Notes: generated by a model from the sequence alone, not told the origin. A stretch of DNA of 64,000 nucleotides from an uncultured Candidatus Poseidoniales archaeon (GCA_905182125.1 CAJJAV010000027.1:1-64000); one strand, 5' to 3'; shown: positions 8,772 to 17,677, counted from the stretch's first letter. Program-made: numbers and translations.

Positions 8772-9499
8772 CAGTTCTCACCTCCTTCGTAACGGCGCTT
8801 GAGGGCATCGACCATGATTTCATGGATCTCTGCTGCAGCCTTGAAGTTGTACTCCATGGCGAGATTGTATTCATCGGGGGACAGGTCACCATCCATCTGC
8901 AGGAAAGCAATTTCTCCAGTGTTCGGGAGGATGCCAACAGGCAAATCTGCTTGACCATAGTTGTCTTCAGCTTTGTCGAGGTCGAGGACAACGATGCCTT
9001 CGACTTTACCCGATGCAACACCAACAATGAGGTCACGCATAGGGATGCCAGCGTCAGCGAGAGCGACGGCTGCGGCTGTAAGGCCTGCACACCGTGTGCC
9101 TGCTTCTGCGGCTAGGATTTCAATCTCTACACGGATCTTTGATCGTGGGTAGCGTTCACAAAGAACGACTGATTCGAGAGCTTCTGCGGTCACTTTGGAG
9201 ATTTCACGGGAGCGTCGGTTGAATCCAGGACGAATTCGGTCGCTGGTTGAGAAAGGTGCCATGTTGTAGCGGACATCGATGACCGCACGGTCTTGGCGTT
9301 GAATCTTACGAGGATGTGCTTCCATTGGGCCATAGACAGCAGCAACAGCCACGTTCAATCCATGGGTGACCATAGCAGAACCATCTGCAGCAGGCAAAAC
9401 ACCTGCTTCAATGGTCATTGGTCGCATTTCATCAAGTTTGCGTCCGTCGAGCCGTAGCCCGTCTTCGCGTAGCAGTTGTACATCACCATATCCACCCAT
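8771..9499 (-). CDS. rrp41: Exosome catalytic subunit Rrp41
   Basis: Phosphorolytic 3'-5' exoribonuclease subunit of the exosome (RNase PH fold). 242 residues. Visible features are the N-terminal LREDGLRLDGRKLDEMRP, the RNA-binding arginines in FNRRSREISKV, and VASGKVEGIVVLDLDKAEDN, whose Asp residues match the catalytic acid region. The ATG at 9499 is used; a TTG directly upstream (9502) is less likely. Its start overlaps the Rrp4 stop. Confidence 0.96.
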   Translation of the reverse strand: MGGYGDVQLLREDGLRLDGRKLDEMRPMTIEAGVLPAADGSAMVTHGLNVAVAAVYGPMEAHPRKIQRQDRAVIDVRYNMAPFSTSDRIRPGFNRRSREISKVTAEALESVVLCERYPRSKIRVEIEILAAEAGTRCAGLTAAAVALADAGIPMRDLIVGVASGKVEGIVVLDLDKAEDNYGQADLPVGILPNTGEIAFLQMDGDLSPDEYNLAMEYNFKAAAEIHEIMVDALKRRYEGGEN

Positions 9500-10195
9500 C
9501 AAGCATCACCTTTTTTCGGAGCATTTTGTTCAAGAGCAGAAAGTTCTGCTTCGAATGTTGTTTTGTGGCCAGAGGCCTCAGCCAGAGCAATCGCTTGGCG
9601 AGCCCAAGCGGTTCCTTCTGCATTACCATCGATCCAAACCCTTCCGTTTTCGCCGATGATGATGCGGCTGTCTGCTGCATCTCGTAGGCGTTGCACGGTT
9701 GCGTTGCCTTCTCCACGAAGGCGATCGATGTGATTGATTGGGACAGCGGACGGTTGTGCCTTGAGTGAGGCGACGTAGGCCAACACCCTTCATGGTCAGA
9801 ACCACGTTGTGGCATTCATCGACTTCTTGGACACGAGCCAGGACGACATCTCCGATGCCCATGTGTTGTCGTGCTGCTCCAAATTCGACCTTCCATGGTG
9901 CGAGTGACATAGGAAGAAGACCCTGGAACGGGCCATTGACGTTCATGAACCAGAGGTTGTTTCGAACTTCGGCCACAACAGCGACGATGAGGTCGCCCGA
10001 ACGTGGCATGTAAGCGCTGTTGATAGGATCAACTGAAACTGTGTTATTGAATTCTTTTGTCCACCCAAGTCGGGTGGCAATGATGGTGTCGTTTTGTGCG
10101 ATTGTACCGCTTCCTACGCGCTTCCCAGCGAGTGGCCCGATGGCCATTCCTGGGGTCACGAGGCGCAGCTCGGCGCCGTTTTGACCGTTGGACAT
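9499..10195 (-). pseudogene. rrp4: Exosome cap subunit Rrp4, with one frameshift
   Basis: Rrp4 caps the exosome and feeds RNA through its S1 and KH domains. From ATG 10195 (GGAG-type ribosome site) the frame reads the N-terminal and S1 domains (RSGDLIVAVVAEVRNNLWFM, MGIGDVVLARVQEVDECHNV, VVLTMKGVGLRRLTQGTTV). The KH domain (INHIDRLRGEGNATVQRLRD, IGENGRVWIDGNAEG) continues in another frame. Dropping one base of the GG/CC pair at about 9748-9751 joins them as GTTVAVPINHIDRL, which keeps both domains whole. The gene is expected to be essential and its neighbours are intact, so a sequencing error is the best guess. Otherwise it would be a very recent mutation. Confidence 0.85.
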
Positions 10196-10286
10196 TTCTT
10201 TCTCTCCATTCTGCGCCACCAACCATCCCATGATAAAGCCGACCCTCAAACAAACTGTCGACGAGCAAAGGTTTCAGGGGTCAGAC

Positions 10287-10973
10287 TCACAGTTCTTTGA
10301 CTTCTGTATCTGATGATTGGCGCATGACTTGGTCAATCAAATCTGGTTTCATACCTGCTGGGCATTCAATAACCGAGGCCCATGAACCATTTTCCAACCA
10401 TTGTTCTTTTTGCTGGTAAGGTCGCAAGATTCTGGACACTTGTCCATATGCTGCACCGGGGACTTTGAAGGCGAGTCTGATCGATTCAAAAGAAAGCGGA
10501 ATCATCGGTTTAAGGCGGTTGATCGCTTCTTCGACTTGGTCTTCTAAACGCTTGAACGGGTCCACGGAATAGCGTGATTCATCCAACGCAAGTTCGATTC
10601 GAGTTTTTGGGTGAGGGCTTTTGGTTTTTGGATCGACAGCTTGAATGTGAATTTGATGTACGATTTGCTGACGCATTCGTTCCACCATTGCCTTTCTTTG
10701 TGCAGTGGTTAGCTGGATGCTTCCTTTGCTCAAAATCACGGTCGCTATTGTCTTTATGTCCTGGGTTGCAAAGGTCTTCTCAATCGCTTCTGCGGTCGGA
10801 CGTTCGCCGCCCCGTGCATCATGAAAGACCTCGTCCATTGCCATGAAGGCATTCAAATCCACCGAATCTGGATCTGCTTTGAAAGCCTCAACTAAATCTG
10901 GGTTGAGAAGAACTTCGTACCTCTTCCCACCTTTTTCCATCCGTGCAAGCACTGCATCATCGAGACTGACCAT
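10287..10973 (-). CDS. sdo1: SBDS family ribosome maturation protein
   Basis: The archaeal orthologue of human SBDS / yeast Sdo1, which with EF-2-like GTPases clears anti-association factor from new large subunits. 228 residues with the three SBDS domains. The N-terminal FYSH fold holds ARMEKGGKRYEVLLNPD and DEVFHDARGGERPTAEAIEK. The middle is helical (SKGSIQLTTAQRKAMVERMR), and the ferredoxin-like C-terminus has PLSFESIRLAFKVPGAAYGQ. SBDS upstream of exosome genes is the usual archaeal order. The start is ATG at 10973. Confidence 0.95.
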   Translation of the reverse strand: MVSLDDAVLARMEKGGKRYEVLLNPDLVEAFKADPDSVDLNAFMAMDEVFHDARGGERPTAEAIEKTFATQDIKTIATVILSKGSIQLTTAQRKAMVERMRQQIVHQIHIQAVDPKTKSPHPKTRIELALDESRYSVDPFKRLEDQVEEAINRLKPMIPLSFESIRLAFKVPGAAYGQVSRILRPYQQKEQWLENGSWASVIECPAGMKPDLIDQVMRQSSDTEVKEL

Positions 10974-11029
10974 GGTTCTCCCTCATGTCGGGAAAGATGG
11001 AACCAGCATTTCATGCTGGTGGTCAAACT

Positions 11030-11752
11030 TCACTCTTCGAGTGGTTTCAAGCGGTCAATTTGTTTGTTCACTTCTGCACGGTCAAGGACACGATAGCCAT
11101 CTTGGTCGATGACAGTGACTTCGACAGCCTCTCGGTTGAGTTCTGTGTCGTTGGCACTCCGGAGCGCTTCAAGACCGAGTTTCATAGCGGCATTGAGGGT
11201 CAAGCCTTCTTTCCAATGGGTTTCGAAGTGCTCAAACACCGTGTTTCGTCCGCTGCCAATGGCACCAGCATGGTAGGATTGGTAGGCGCCGCTTGGGTCG
11301 GTTTCGTAGAGGTGGATGCCGTTGTCGTCAACGCCGCCAATCAGGAGTGCGGTACCGAATGGACGTGAGCCGCCATATTGAGTGAAGGATTGTTTGAAAT
11401 CACAAATTTTCTTGACAAGCACGTCCACTGGAACGGTTGCTGCGTAGGTGATGCGATTGACTTGGGATTCAACCCGTGCTCGAGCAACAAGTTGTCGAGC
11501 GTCAGCCACAAGACCGGATGTTGCGATGCCGATGTGGTCATCGATCTTGAACATCTTTTCAATGGATTCAGGGATGATGAGCCGGCTGACGATCCGCTTG
11601 TCACAGACCAGGACCACGCCGTCACGGAACTTCAGTCCCGCTGTCGTGGTTCCTCGCTTGACTGATTCCCGTGCATATTCCACTTGGAACAGTCGTCCGT
11701 CTGGGCTAAAGGTGGTGATGCCGTGGTCGTATCCTCTTCCGCTTGGTTGCAT
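11030..11752 (-). CDS. psmA: Proteasome subunit alpha
   Basis: Forms the outer heptameric rings of the 20S proteasome and gates substrate entry. 240 residues. The N-terminal gate GRGYDHGITTFSPDGRLFQV with the YD-R signature is complete, followed by EYARESVKRGTTTAGLKFRD and the RPFGTALLIGGVDDNG region. No catalytic N-terminal Thr is expected in alpha subunits and none is seen. It is first in the leftward operon. A possible TATA element (CATAAAGC on the minus strand, near 11789-11797) lies about 40 bases before the ATG. Confidence 0.97.
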   Translation of the reverse strand: MQPSGRGYDHGITTFSPDGRLFQVEYARESVKRGTTTAGLKFRDGVVLVCDKRIVSRLIIPESIEKMFKIDDHIGIATSGLVADARQLVARARVESQVNRITYAATVPVDVLVKKICDFKQSFTQYGGSRPFGTALLIGGVDDNGIHLYETDPSGAYQSYHAGAIGSGRNTVFEHFETHWKEGLTLNAAMKLGLEALRSANDTELNREAVEVTVIDQDGYRVLDRAEVNKQIDRLKPLEE

Positions 11753-11927
11753 AATATATCCCTCATCTTCTTGCTTGAATCGACGCTTTATGAGGATGCG
11801 GGTGAAATTGGTTGAACCCCCACCTTCATTTGTCGTCGCTTATAATTCCAATAAAACTCCACCTCATATGAACCCTGACACGGTTCTGTACCCCTAACCT
11901 CATGAGAAAGGGCGACTTGCATTGGTC

Positions 11928-12599
11928 GTGCGAGTTGCAGTGTTGTCCTCAGGCGGCAAAGATTCCGCAGCCGCATGGTGGTGGGCTCAATGCAGGGGTT
12001 GGGATGTAGCTTACCTCGTGACAGTGAACATCACCGGTGGTGATTCATGGATGTTCCAGGTACCGGGAACTCACCTCGTTGAGCATCAAGCTCTTTTGGC
12101 CAATGTACCATGGATCAAGGTTGACACACCGGGTATTCAAGAGGAAGAAATAGCAGATTTAGAAGCTGCTTTATCTGGTTTAGATATCGATGGCATTGTC
12201 AGCGGGGCCCTTCGTTCTGACTATCAAAAATCCCGTCTTGAACGAATGGCAGAACGCCTTGGTGTTCGAAGTTGGACACCCCTTTGGCACCAAGACAGCA
12301 TTGAACACATGAGGGGCCTTGTCAACAACGGCTTCAAAATCATGATCACATCGGTCAGCTGCGAAGGCCTCGATCAGGCGTTTATTGGGCGAGTGCTCGA
12401 TGCTGCGAGCCTGAAGGAATTGGAATTAAAGGCCCAACACCATCGGTTCAACGTCGATGGTGAAGGTGGCGAGTATGAGACCCTCGTGATTGGGGGGCCT
12501 CATCTTTCCGGACGACTGGAAGTCAGCGGTCAAGTCGATTGGGATGGCGTCCGAGGGACGTTCGATTTCGCTGAAGTCAAATGCATTCAAGGAAATTGA
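11928..12599 (+). CDS. dph6: Diphthine--ammonia ligase (Dph6 type ATP pyrophosphatase)
   Basis: Catalyses the last diphthamide step, amidating diphthine on EF-2 with ATP and ammonia. 223 residues. The PP-loop is at the very N-terminus (VAVLSSGGKDSAAAWWWA). Later family motifs are GIVSGALRSDYQKSRLERM and FNVDGEGGEYETLVIGGPHL, the conserved G-E-G-G-E-Y-E signature of this family. GTG at 11928 gives the canonical MRVAVLSSGGKDS; a TTG two codons upstream is possible. Its substrate, EF-2, is encoded at the left edge of this window. The 175-base gap to the proteasome gene is the divergent promoter region, with a TTATAATT element at 11840-11847. Confidence 0.92.
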   Translation: MRVAVLSSGGKDSAAAWWWAQCRGWDVAYLVTVNITGGDSWMFQVPGTHLVEHQALLANVPWIKVDTPGIQEEEIADLEAALSGLDIDGIVSGALRSDYQKSRLERMAERLGVRSWTPLWHQDSIEHMRGLVNNGFKIMITSVSCEGLDQAFIGRVLDAASLKELELKAQHHRFNVDGEGGEYETLVIGGPHLSGRLEVSGQVDWDGVRGTFDFAEVKCIQGN

Positions 12600-12601
12600 A
12601 T

Positions 12602-13951
12602 TCATTTGATGGCCGCTCTTGCCAATGCAACGCATTCGTCGACAAGTTCACCGGACACACCGATGTGGTTTGCAGGGTCAAACATTGCTTCCAACTGTTC
12701 AGCATTAAACGCTGCAACAATGGCTGGAGTGCGGCTGCATACATCGATCAACTCTTCTTTGTTGGCAACGGCTGTGAAGGAGGCTTCCCGGAGGATTTCA
12801 TGTGCTTCATCCCTTGGGATTCCATGGTCGACCAAATCGATCATGACCTTTTCGGCCATAACCAATCCTCGTTGTGCCTTGATGTTCTCAAGGCACCGTT
12901 CAGCGTCGACCCACATGTTGGTCAAGACATCGCGTGTCTTTGCGATCACGTCTTCGCACAAAGCGGAGCCGTGCGAGAGGGTGAAACGCTCACTGCTTGA
13001 ATTTGCTAAGTCTCGCTCGTGCCAGAGCAAAGCGTTCTCGTAGGTCGGGATGATCATCGAACGAACAATACGTGCCAGTCCAGAGGCATTTTCAGATTTG
13101 ATTGGATTCTTCTTGTGAGCCATCGTTGAGGAGCCGACTTGCTTTTCGATATCGAATCCTTCACCTGCTTCCTGAATCTCAGAACGCTGCAGGTTTCGGA
13201 CTTCTTGAAGGATTTTCTCACACGTAGTCGCAATGTTGGACAACCAGGAGACGTATTCGATATAGCGGTCACGACCGACAACCTGAGTGGTGGCCAAAGG
13301 CACACCAAGGCCGAGGTGGGTCAGAATCAGCCGCTGAAGTTCTCTGGCATTTTCACCTTGTGCTGCGCCTGTACCGACCGCTCCTAGGAATTTGCCGACA
13401 GCAATGCGTGGTGAGGCTTCATCGAGGCGAATCAGTTGGCGACGAAGTTCATCCAACCAAACGGCTGCCTTGAGTCCGAATGTGATCGGAACTGCTGCTT
13501 GACCGTGGGTCCTGCCGAGCATGACGGTGTCGCGTTCACGTTCAGCAACATTTGCGCAGACACCGATGAGGAGGCACAATTGTTCTCGAAGCAAAACCAT
13601 GCTGTCTCGGAGTTGTATGGCGACTGCAGTGTCCACAATGTCGTTTGAAGTTGCGCCAAGGTGTATGCACCAACCTGCATCTCCTGCAGCTTCAGCCATC
13701 GCTTTGGTAAGGGCCATGATGTCATGGCGGGTTTCGGCTTCAATTTCGGAAACCCGTTCTTTGGTAACGGAGGTTGGATTTGCGATCGAAGCAACAATAT
13801 CGTAATCGGCCTGTGAAACACGACCGAGTTGCATGTGAGCCCAAATAAGTGCTCGTTCAACTTCGAGTTGACGCTCATGGCGTCCGACTTCGGACCAAAT
13901 GTGCTTGAATTCTTGGCAGCCGTAACGGTAGTCGAGCGGGCAGAAGGACAT
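12602..13951 (-). CDS. purB: Adenylosuccinate lyase
   Basis: Makes fumarate from SAICAR and from adenylosuccinate in purine synthesis. 449 residues. The fumarase-superfamily signature GSSTMAHKKNPIKSENASGL is at about residue 263. The catalytic His region is in LGRTHGQAAVPITFGLKAA and the substrate loop in HLGATSNDIVDTAVAIQLRD. Full length, with ATG at 13951. Its stop is two bases from that of the convergent dph6, so no terminator of any size fits between them. Confidence 0.96.
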   Translation of the reverse strand: MSFCPLDYRYGCQEFKHIWSEVGRHERQLEVERALIWAHMQLGRVSQADYDIVASIANPTSVTKERVSEIEAETRHDIMALTKAMAEAAGDAGWCIHLGATSNDIVDTAVAIQLRDSMVLLREQLCLLIGVCANVAERERDTVMLGRTHGQAAVPITFGLKAAVWLDELRRQLIRLDEASPRIAVGKFLGAVGTGAAQGENARELQRLILTHLGLGVPLATTQVVGRDRYIEYVSWLSNIATTCEKILQEVRNLQRSEIQEAGEGFDIEKQVGSSTMAHKKNPIKSENASGLARIVRSMIIPTYENALLWHERDLANSSSERFTLSHGSALCEDVIAKTRDVLTNMWVDAERCLENIKAQRGLVMAEKVMIDLVDHGIPRDEAHEILREASFTAVANKEELIDVCSRTPAIVAAFNAEQLEAMFDPANHIGVSGELVDECVALARAAIK

Positions 13952-14023
13952 GTCTCTAGGCTTACGCCTCGATTCATCAACATTGCCGTTGGACTGTCTT
14001 GGCCATAAGGAGGTGCAGATCGG

Positions 14024-14470
14024 TCAATTTGCGGCTTCGTCGCCTTCTAATTGGTCCAATGGTCGAATTGCAGTGCGGATGAGAATCACGGCCACCCCCG
14101 ACGAGAGAACAAAGAAAATCCCCACATAGGTGGAGATGTTATACCACATCAAAGCGACACCGATGAGTGAGCCATACGCCACAATTTGGCAAACAGCGGA
14201 TGCATTTCGAAGGCGCTGCATGTGGGGCTCGGTTAATTTCCCCTCATGTTCCAGAATATAGGTGTAAATCAGGAAATATATGCCTTGAAACGGGAGAGCG
14301 ACAGCAATGAACGTGAGGGCAACTTCCCGCACGGCTGTGTAAGTTCGCTCTTGTTCAATCCCTTGAAAGAGCATGAAAGCAGTGTTCGTTCCCAACAAAG
14401 CGGCCATGATGGTCCAACGTTTATCTTGGGAGGATGTACGGCTTTCCACATTGACCGATTTTTCATCCAT
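14024..14470 (-). CDS. Four-helix integral membrane protein, unknown
   Basis: 148 residues with four predicted membrane segments, at about residues 22-41, 50-75, 90-110 and 112-132. The N-terminus is charged and Ser-rich, the C-terminus acidic, with both ends probably cytoplasmic. There is no cofactor motif and I do not recognise the family. It reads in the same direction as purB, with a 72-base gap. Confidence 0.7.
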   Translation of the reverse strand: MDEKSVNVESRTSSQDKRWTIMAALLGTNTAFMLFQGIEQERTYTAVREVALTFIAVALPFQGIYFLIYTYILEHEGKLTEPHMQRLRNASAVCQIVAYGSLIGVALMWYNISTYVGIFFVLSSGVAVILIRTAIRPLDQLEGDEAAN

Positions 14471-14557
14471 ATCCTTACGAAATGGTGGCCATGGTTTGAT
14501 GTTTACCGTTAAACAGAAACAATCAGATGGTTTTCAGCATCAAGTTCGAACCACCGT

Positions 14558-14779
14558 TCAAGCAGACGCTGCAAGTTTGATGATAAAACCCGTGACGCCA
14601 GCAACGACCAACAGCAGGAGCATCATTGCAAGAGGGCCATATTGGTTTTTATCAGCGACGGCGGTCCCAAAAAAACCATCCCGCTTCATGGCCTCGCTAA
14701 AGGATCCCACTTCGGAAAATTCAGGAAGTGGCCGGCGAGGAATTCGTTCGCCTTCTCGTACCACAAGTTCGTCGCTCAT
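14558..14779 (-). CDS. Small tail-anchored membrane protein
   Basis: 73 residues: a polar N-terminal half with EGERIPRRPLPEF, then one hydrophobic segment near the C-terminus (PLAMMLLLLVVAGVTGFIIK). The layout resembles tail-anchored proteins, which an ArsA/Get3-type ATPase such as the one at 37.1 kb could insert; that link is speculation. It is divergent from the RadB-like gene, with 86 bases between their chosen starts. Confidence 0.6.
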   Translation of the reverse strand: MSDELVVREGERIPRRPLPEFSEVGSFSEAMKRDGFFGTAVADKNQYGPLAMMLLLLVVAGVTGFIIKLAASA

Positions 14780-14865
14780 GCCTTTGGGTTGTGCAGGTAG
14801 GGCATGAAGGTTGCTCTACAACGCGCCATCGGAAGTATATTGCACGGTGGTCACAAGGCCAATCC

Positions 14866-15456
14866 ATGAGTCGCATGTCGTTTGCCGTGGATGGGACTCG
14901 CATCCACCTCGCTGTCGAAGGAAGCACAGGAGGCACAACATTGGGACTCCATTTAGCAGCGGACACGATTGAACAAGGCGGCCGTGTGTTATGGGCTTCA
15001 CCGGAAATGCCAGATGGCGTGCGTTTTGGTCAACTCTTCGAACACCTTTCGTTGGCTGATTCTTCTCGGTTTCACGCCATGAATCTGGTGGGTTCACTGA
15101 CTCAAGCTGTCGGTGTTTTGCTCGAAACATCAACAGCACTCCCAAGTGTTCGATTGATTGTATTGGATGATTGGTGCGAGCCCAGTGGTCGAATACCTGC
15201 TGCGAGGGTGAAAGACGCATGCACCTTGGCCGCTTCGCTTGATTCCAACATCACCCTTGTCCTGATCAGCAAAGCAGGAATCGATGCAGGTGATGGTGAT
15301 TCTTTGCTCACAATCCGTGGGAAGTCCGGTATGGAAGAGGGTGGATATCAAGTCTGGACGCTCGAACGGCCAAAGGACGGGCCTGAACGTTCGCTAACGA
15401 TTGATGGGGACAAGCGTCTATGCCGAGTGCAGGATGAAGGGTTCTACGAATCTTAA
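14866..15456 (+). CDS. RadB/RecA-like protein with degenerate Walker A
   Basis: About 196 residues with the RecA-fold order seen in archaeal RadB: a P-loop-like turn GSTGGTTLGLHLAADTI near residue 19, GGRVLWASPEM (strand 2), RLIVLDDWCEP in the Walker B position, and a helix with ARVKDACTLAASL before ITLVLISKAG. The P-loop has GGTT where a GKT or GKS is expected, so the ATP-binding Lys is missing. Walker B ends in DD. It may bind nucleotide weakly or be a structural recombination accessory. The start at 14866 avoids overlap with the divergent small gene; the frame is open back to 14728. Its stop shares bases with the convergent gene. Confidence 0.6.
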   Translation: MSRMSFAVDGTRIHLAVEGSTGGTTLGLHLAADTIEQGGRVLWASPEMPDGVRFGQLFEHLSLADSSRFHAMNLVGSLTQAVGVLLETSTALPSVRLIVLDDWCEPSGRIPAARVKDACTLAASLDSNITLVLISKAGIDAGDGDSLLTIRGKSGMEEGGYQVWTLERPKDGPERSLTIDGDKRLCRVQDEGFYES

Positions 15457-15704
15457 TCCTCGGGATCATCTTCACCGAGTAATTCAGCCATCTCGTCGAG
15501 TGCATCATCATTTGGTTCATCGAACTGTTCGGGGTTTTTTGCACCGCCATCAAGGGTGTCCTCTCCGGCAACTTTTGGTGCTGATGCATCGAGCATACGA
15601 GCACGGTTTTCTCCAGCCCTTCGAGCGATAAACCATGCCATGACAATGAATATAACGGCGAATAGGGCATAGGCTACATTCTTCGTGATTTGTTCATCCG
15701 CCAT
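15453..15704 (-). CDS. Small single-pass membrane protein, unknown
   Basis: 83 residues: short polar N-terminus, one membrane helix (YALFAVIFIVMAWFIARRAG), then an acidic cytoplasmic tail ending in a run of Asp and Glu. The arginines after the helix suggest the tail is inside. The stop overlaps that of the convergent RadB-like gene through a shared TTAA. I recognise no family. Confidence 0.6.
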   Translation of the reverse strand: MADEQITKNVAYALFAVIFIVMAWFIARRAGENRARMLDASAPKVAGEDTLDGGAKNPEQFDEPNDDALDEMAELLGEDDPED

Positions 15705-15743
15705 GGCCCAAGCACAACGATGTCGCCTTTAGCCGTTGTGTGC

Positions 15744-16952
15744 CTAAGCCGCATCCATCGGTTCGTCCAACCATTCTATGGGTCTGGCAAGATGGCGTCG
15801 TGCATCTGGCGGTGGCTGGACCCAAGCACCATCATGATTTTCAGGCTGTGATACAATCCATGCTTGTGTCTGTCGTTGCTTGCAAACCGGGCAACGAACA
15901 CCCTGGTCTTGGCCCATAGACTTCATTGTACGCTGGCATACTGAGCACTTTGGTCGCCATCGAGTTGGTGCCTTTTGAACCGTCCGTAATTTCTCAATAT
16001 GCAGCACATTGGCTTCAGCAAACAACCCAAACGCTTCGATTTGATCGCCATTTACCAAGCCCTGAGCCATTAATTTCACATCACCACTTTCTGCAAAAGC
16101 TATCCATTGTCCGTGTTCTGTTGTGATGACGGTTGTTCCACGTGCGAGAACTTCAACGCTTTCCACCGTTCCAATGATTGATCTTTCCAAATGGTCATCA
16201 CTGGCTTGATTGGTGGCAAAAACCCGCCAACCGAGGACGTCCTCAGTGCCTGGGCCCTCCACCAATACCTTCGCTGCCGCAGTGGTTATTTCCGGCGTAC
16301 GGCCACGCACACCGAACAACACTGGGCATGTTCCACGTGGTGAAATTAGGCTGTGTTGAGATCTTGGATTACGGGTTAAAAACATCCCCTTCATACCAGT
16401 GACTGTGGTGATGGCTTGTTCACAAACCATTCTTTTTGTTGTGTTCCATCGACTTTCAAAACGCCAAGCAATCGCTTCCCATGTGAGGTTTCTCTTCGGC
16501 CATACCACGGCAGCAGCCGCTCCAATCCGACCACCGCCACCCCATGAATGGGTGGGCGTTGGTGCCTCATCAAATCTGACCTCCCGCCGAACTGCATCGA
16601 GGTAAAAATTCGAACGATCCGGTATTGAAGAATACCACACCATTCCAGGGTCGGTTGGTGTTTGTTGGCGTTGATGGTCGGTGGTCTGATCTATCTTTCC
16701 TACAAGCGGTTGGAGGGTTTGTTCCCAATAGAGATTGAGCAGGTTCAGTAATTCCTTCTCATCATTGGTTTTGAGTTCAACAGCAACGGCCGCGTTTCCC
16801 CGAGTTCGGTTGTGTGCAAACGGCCACAAACGTACCAAACGCAATTCCCCAACTTCAATGTGCGGAGGGAGGTGATTCAGGAAGAGGTGCAAACTGAACG
16901 TGGTGCAACCCTCCTTCACGGTGTCAGTGTCATCCAAACCCAGCCAACCCAT
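15744..16952 (-). CDS. tiaS: tRNA(Ile2) 2-agmatinylcytidine synthetase TiaS
   Basis: Attaches agmatine to C34 of the CAU-anticodon isoleucine tRNA so that it reads AUA. It is essential in archaea. 402 residues. The signature GLDDTDTVKEGCTT opens the protein. RTRGNAAVAVEL and the glycine-rich GGGGRIGAAAAVVWP loop follow. The C-terminal zinc ribbon has CSVC near residue 335 and CPVC near 355. The OB-like segment before the ribbon (GTVESVEVLARGTTVITTE) is also normal. It starts at ATG 16952, four bases after the HAD gene stop, so they are co-transcribed. Confidence 0.94.
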   Translation of the reverse strand: MGWLGLDDTDTVKEGCTTFSLHLFLNHLPPHIEVGELRLVRLWPFAHNRTRGNAAVAVELKTNDEKELLNLLNLYWEQTLQPLVGKIDQTTDHQRQQTPTDPGMVWYSSIPDRSNFYLDAVRREVRFDEAPTPTHSWGGGGRIGAAAAVVWPKRNLTWEAIAWRFESRWNTTKRMVCEQAITTVTGMKGMFLTRNPRSQHSLISPRGTCPVLFGVRGRTPEITTAAAKVLVEGPGTEDVLGWRVFATNQASDDHLERSIIGTVESVEVLARGTTVITTEHGQWIAFAESGDVKLMAQGLVNGDQIEAFGLFAEANVLHIEKLRTVQKAPTRWRPKCSVCQRTMKSMGQDQGVRCPVCKQRQTQAWIVSQPENHDGAWVQPPPDARRHLARPIEWLDEPMDAA

Positions 16953-16956
16953 TCCA

Positions 16957-17619
16957 TCACCTCAGTGGTTCGAAACGATCGCCTTGGTCGCCATCATCGA
17001 GGACCCTCATGGTCACGCTCGCAAGACCAAGATTCCAATTCACTTTGAAGCAACGTAGTCCTTGAGCCCAACCTGCACCCATGTCGCTGTCCCTGTCACC
17101 GACCATCACATCCAGCGGGTGGTTTGCAGTAATTTTCGGGTCCCACCAATTGACTTTGCTACCAGCATCGATTTCGATGATCCTGCGTTCTTGATTGTCC
17201 TCATGTCCTCTCAACAAACGTTCTCCAAGCCTGAGCATACCTGGCATTGGTTTGCGGCAATTGCAACGGTCTCGGTGTCGATGTGGGCAGACAAGAACCG
17301 CATCAAGATGGGCATCTGAATCGATTTGCAGGAACATTTGTCGCAAAGCATCATGAATTTCATGGATCTCTTCGACGCCCCATAAGCCTCGCATGATTGG
17401 GGACTGGTTGGTGACAACACAGACTCGATATCCGGCCCGTCGTAAGTCACCAATGGCTTCTGCAGCCCCAGGAAGGAGGACAAGTTCGCTTGGATTATTG
17501 ATGTAATTGGCACTGCCGACATTGAGAACCCCGTCCCTGTCGACAAATGCGATAGCGCCGTGGTTGGGGGCTTGACTTGGCAGCGCGGTAGGTGTCGATT
17601 GAACAATGACCCCCCGCAT
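16957..17619 (-). CDS. HAD phosphatase of the GmhB / HisB-N type
   Basis: Zinc-containing HAD-IIIA phosphatase. Motif I is FVDRDGVLNVG, motif II CVVTNQSPIMRG, and DVMVGDRDSDMGAGW gives motif IV. The Cys/His loop CPHRHRDRCNCRKP is the zinc site shared by heptose 1,7-bisphosphate phosphatase and histidinol phosphatase. Which substrate is used cannot be settled: no his or heptose genes are nearby. ATG at 17619 is used; GTG at 17640 would add seven residues. It is co-oriented with tiaS, four bases apart, and diverges from the archaeosortase. Confidence 0.85.
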   Translation of the reverse strand: MRGVIVQSTPTALPSQAPNHGAIAFVDRDGVLNVGSANYINNPSELVLLPGAAEAIGDLRRAGYRVCVVTNQSPIMRGLWGVEEIHEIHDALRQMFLQIDSDAHLDAVLVCPHRHRDRCNCRKPMPGMLRLGERLLRGHEDNQERRIIEIDAGSKVNWWDPKITANHPLDVMVGDRDSDMGAGWAQGLRCFKVNWNLGLASVTMRVLDDGDQGDRFEPLR

Positions 17620-17677
17620 GGTTCGGGCAAGCCCCTTCACATGAAGGCGTTTTGCGTAAAGTGAGGGTTTGGTTGAA

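Noticed and set aside
9623..9745. Reading Rrp4 as a shorter, intact protein with a new Arg/His-rich end
   Set aside because: The out-of-frame tail is low-complexity, and the conserved KH domain is found directly in the next frame.
14535..14570. GTTCGAAC stretch that resembles a tRNA T-loop
   Set aside because: The flanking bases do not form a T-stem, and no acceptor or anticodon stem can be drawn around it. It is the gap between two small membrane protein genes.
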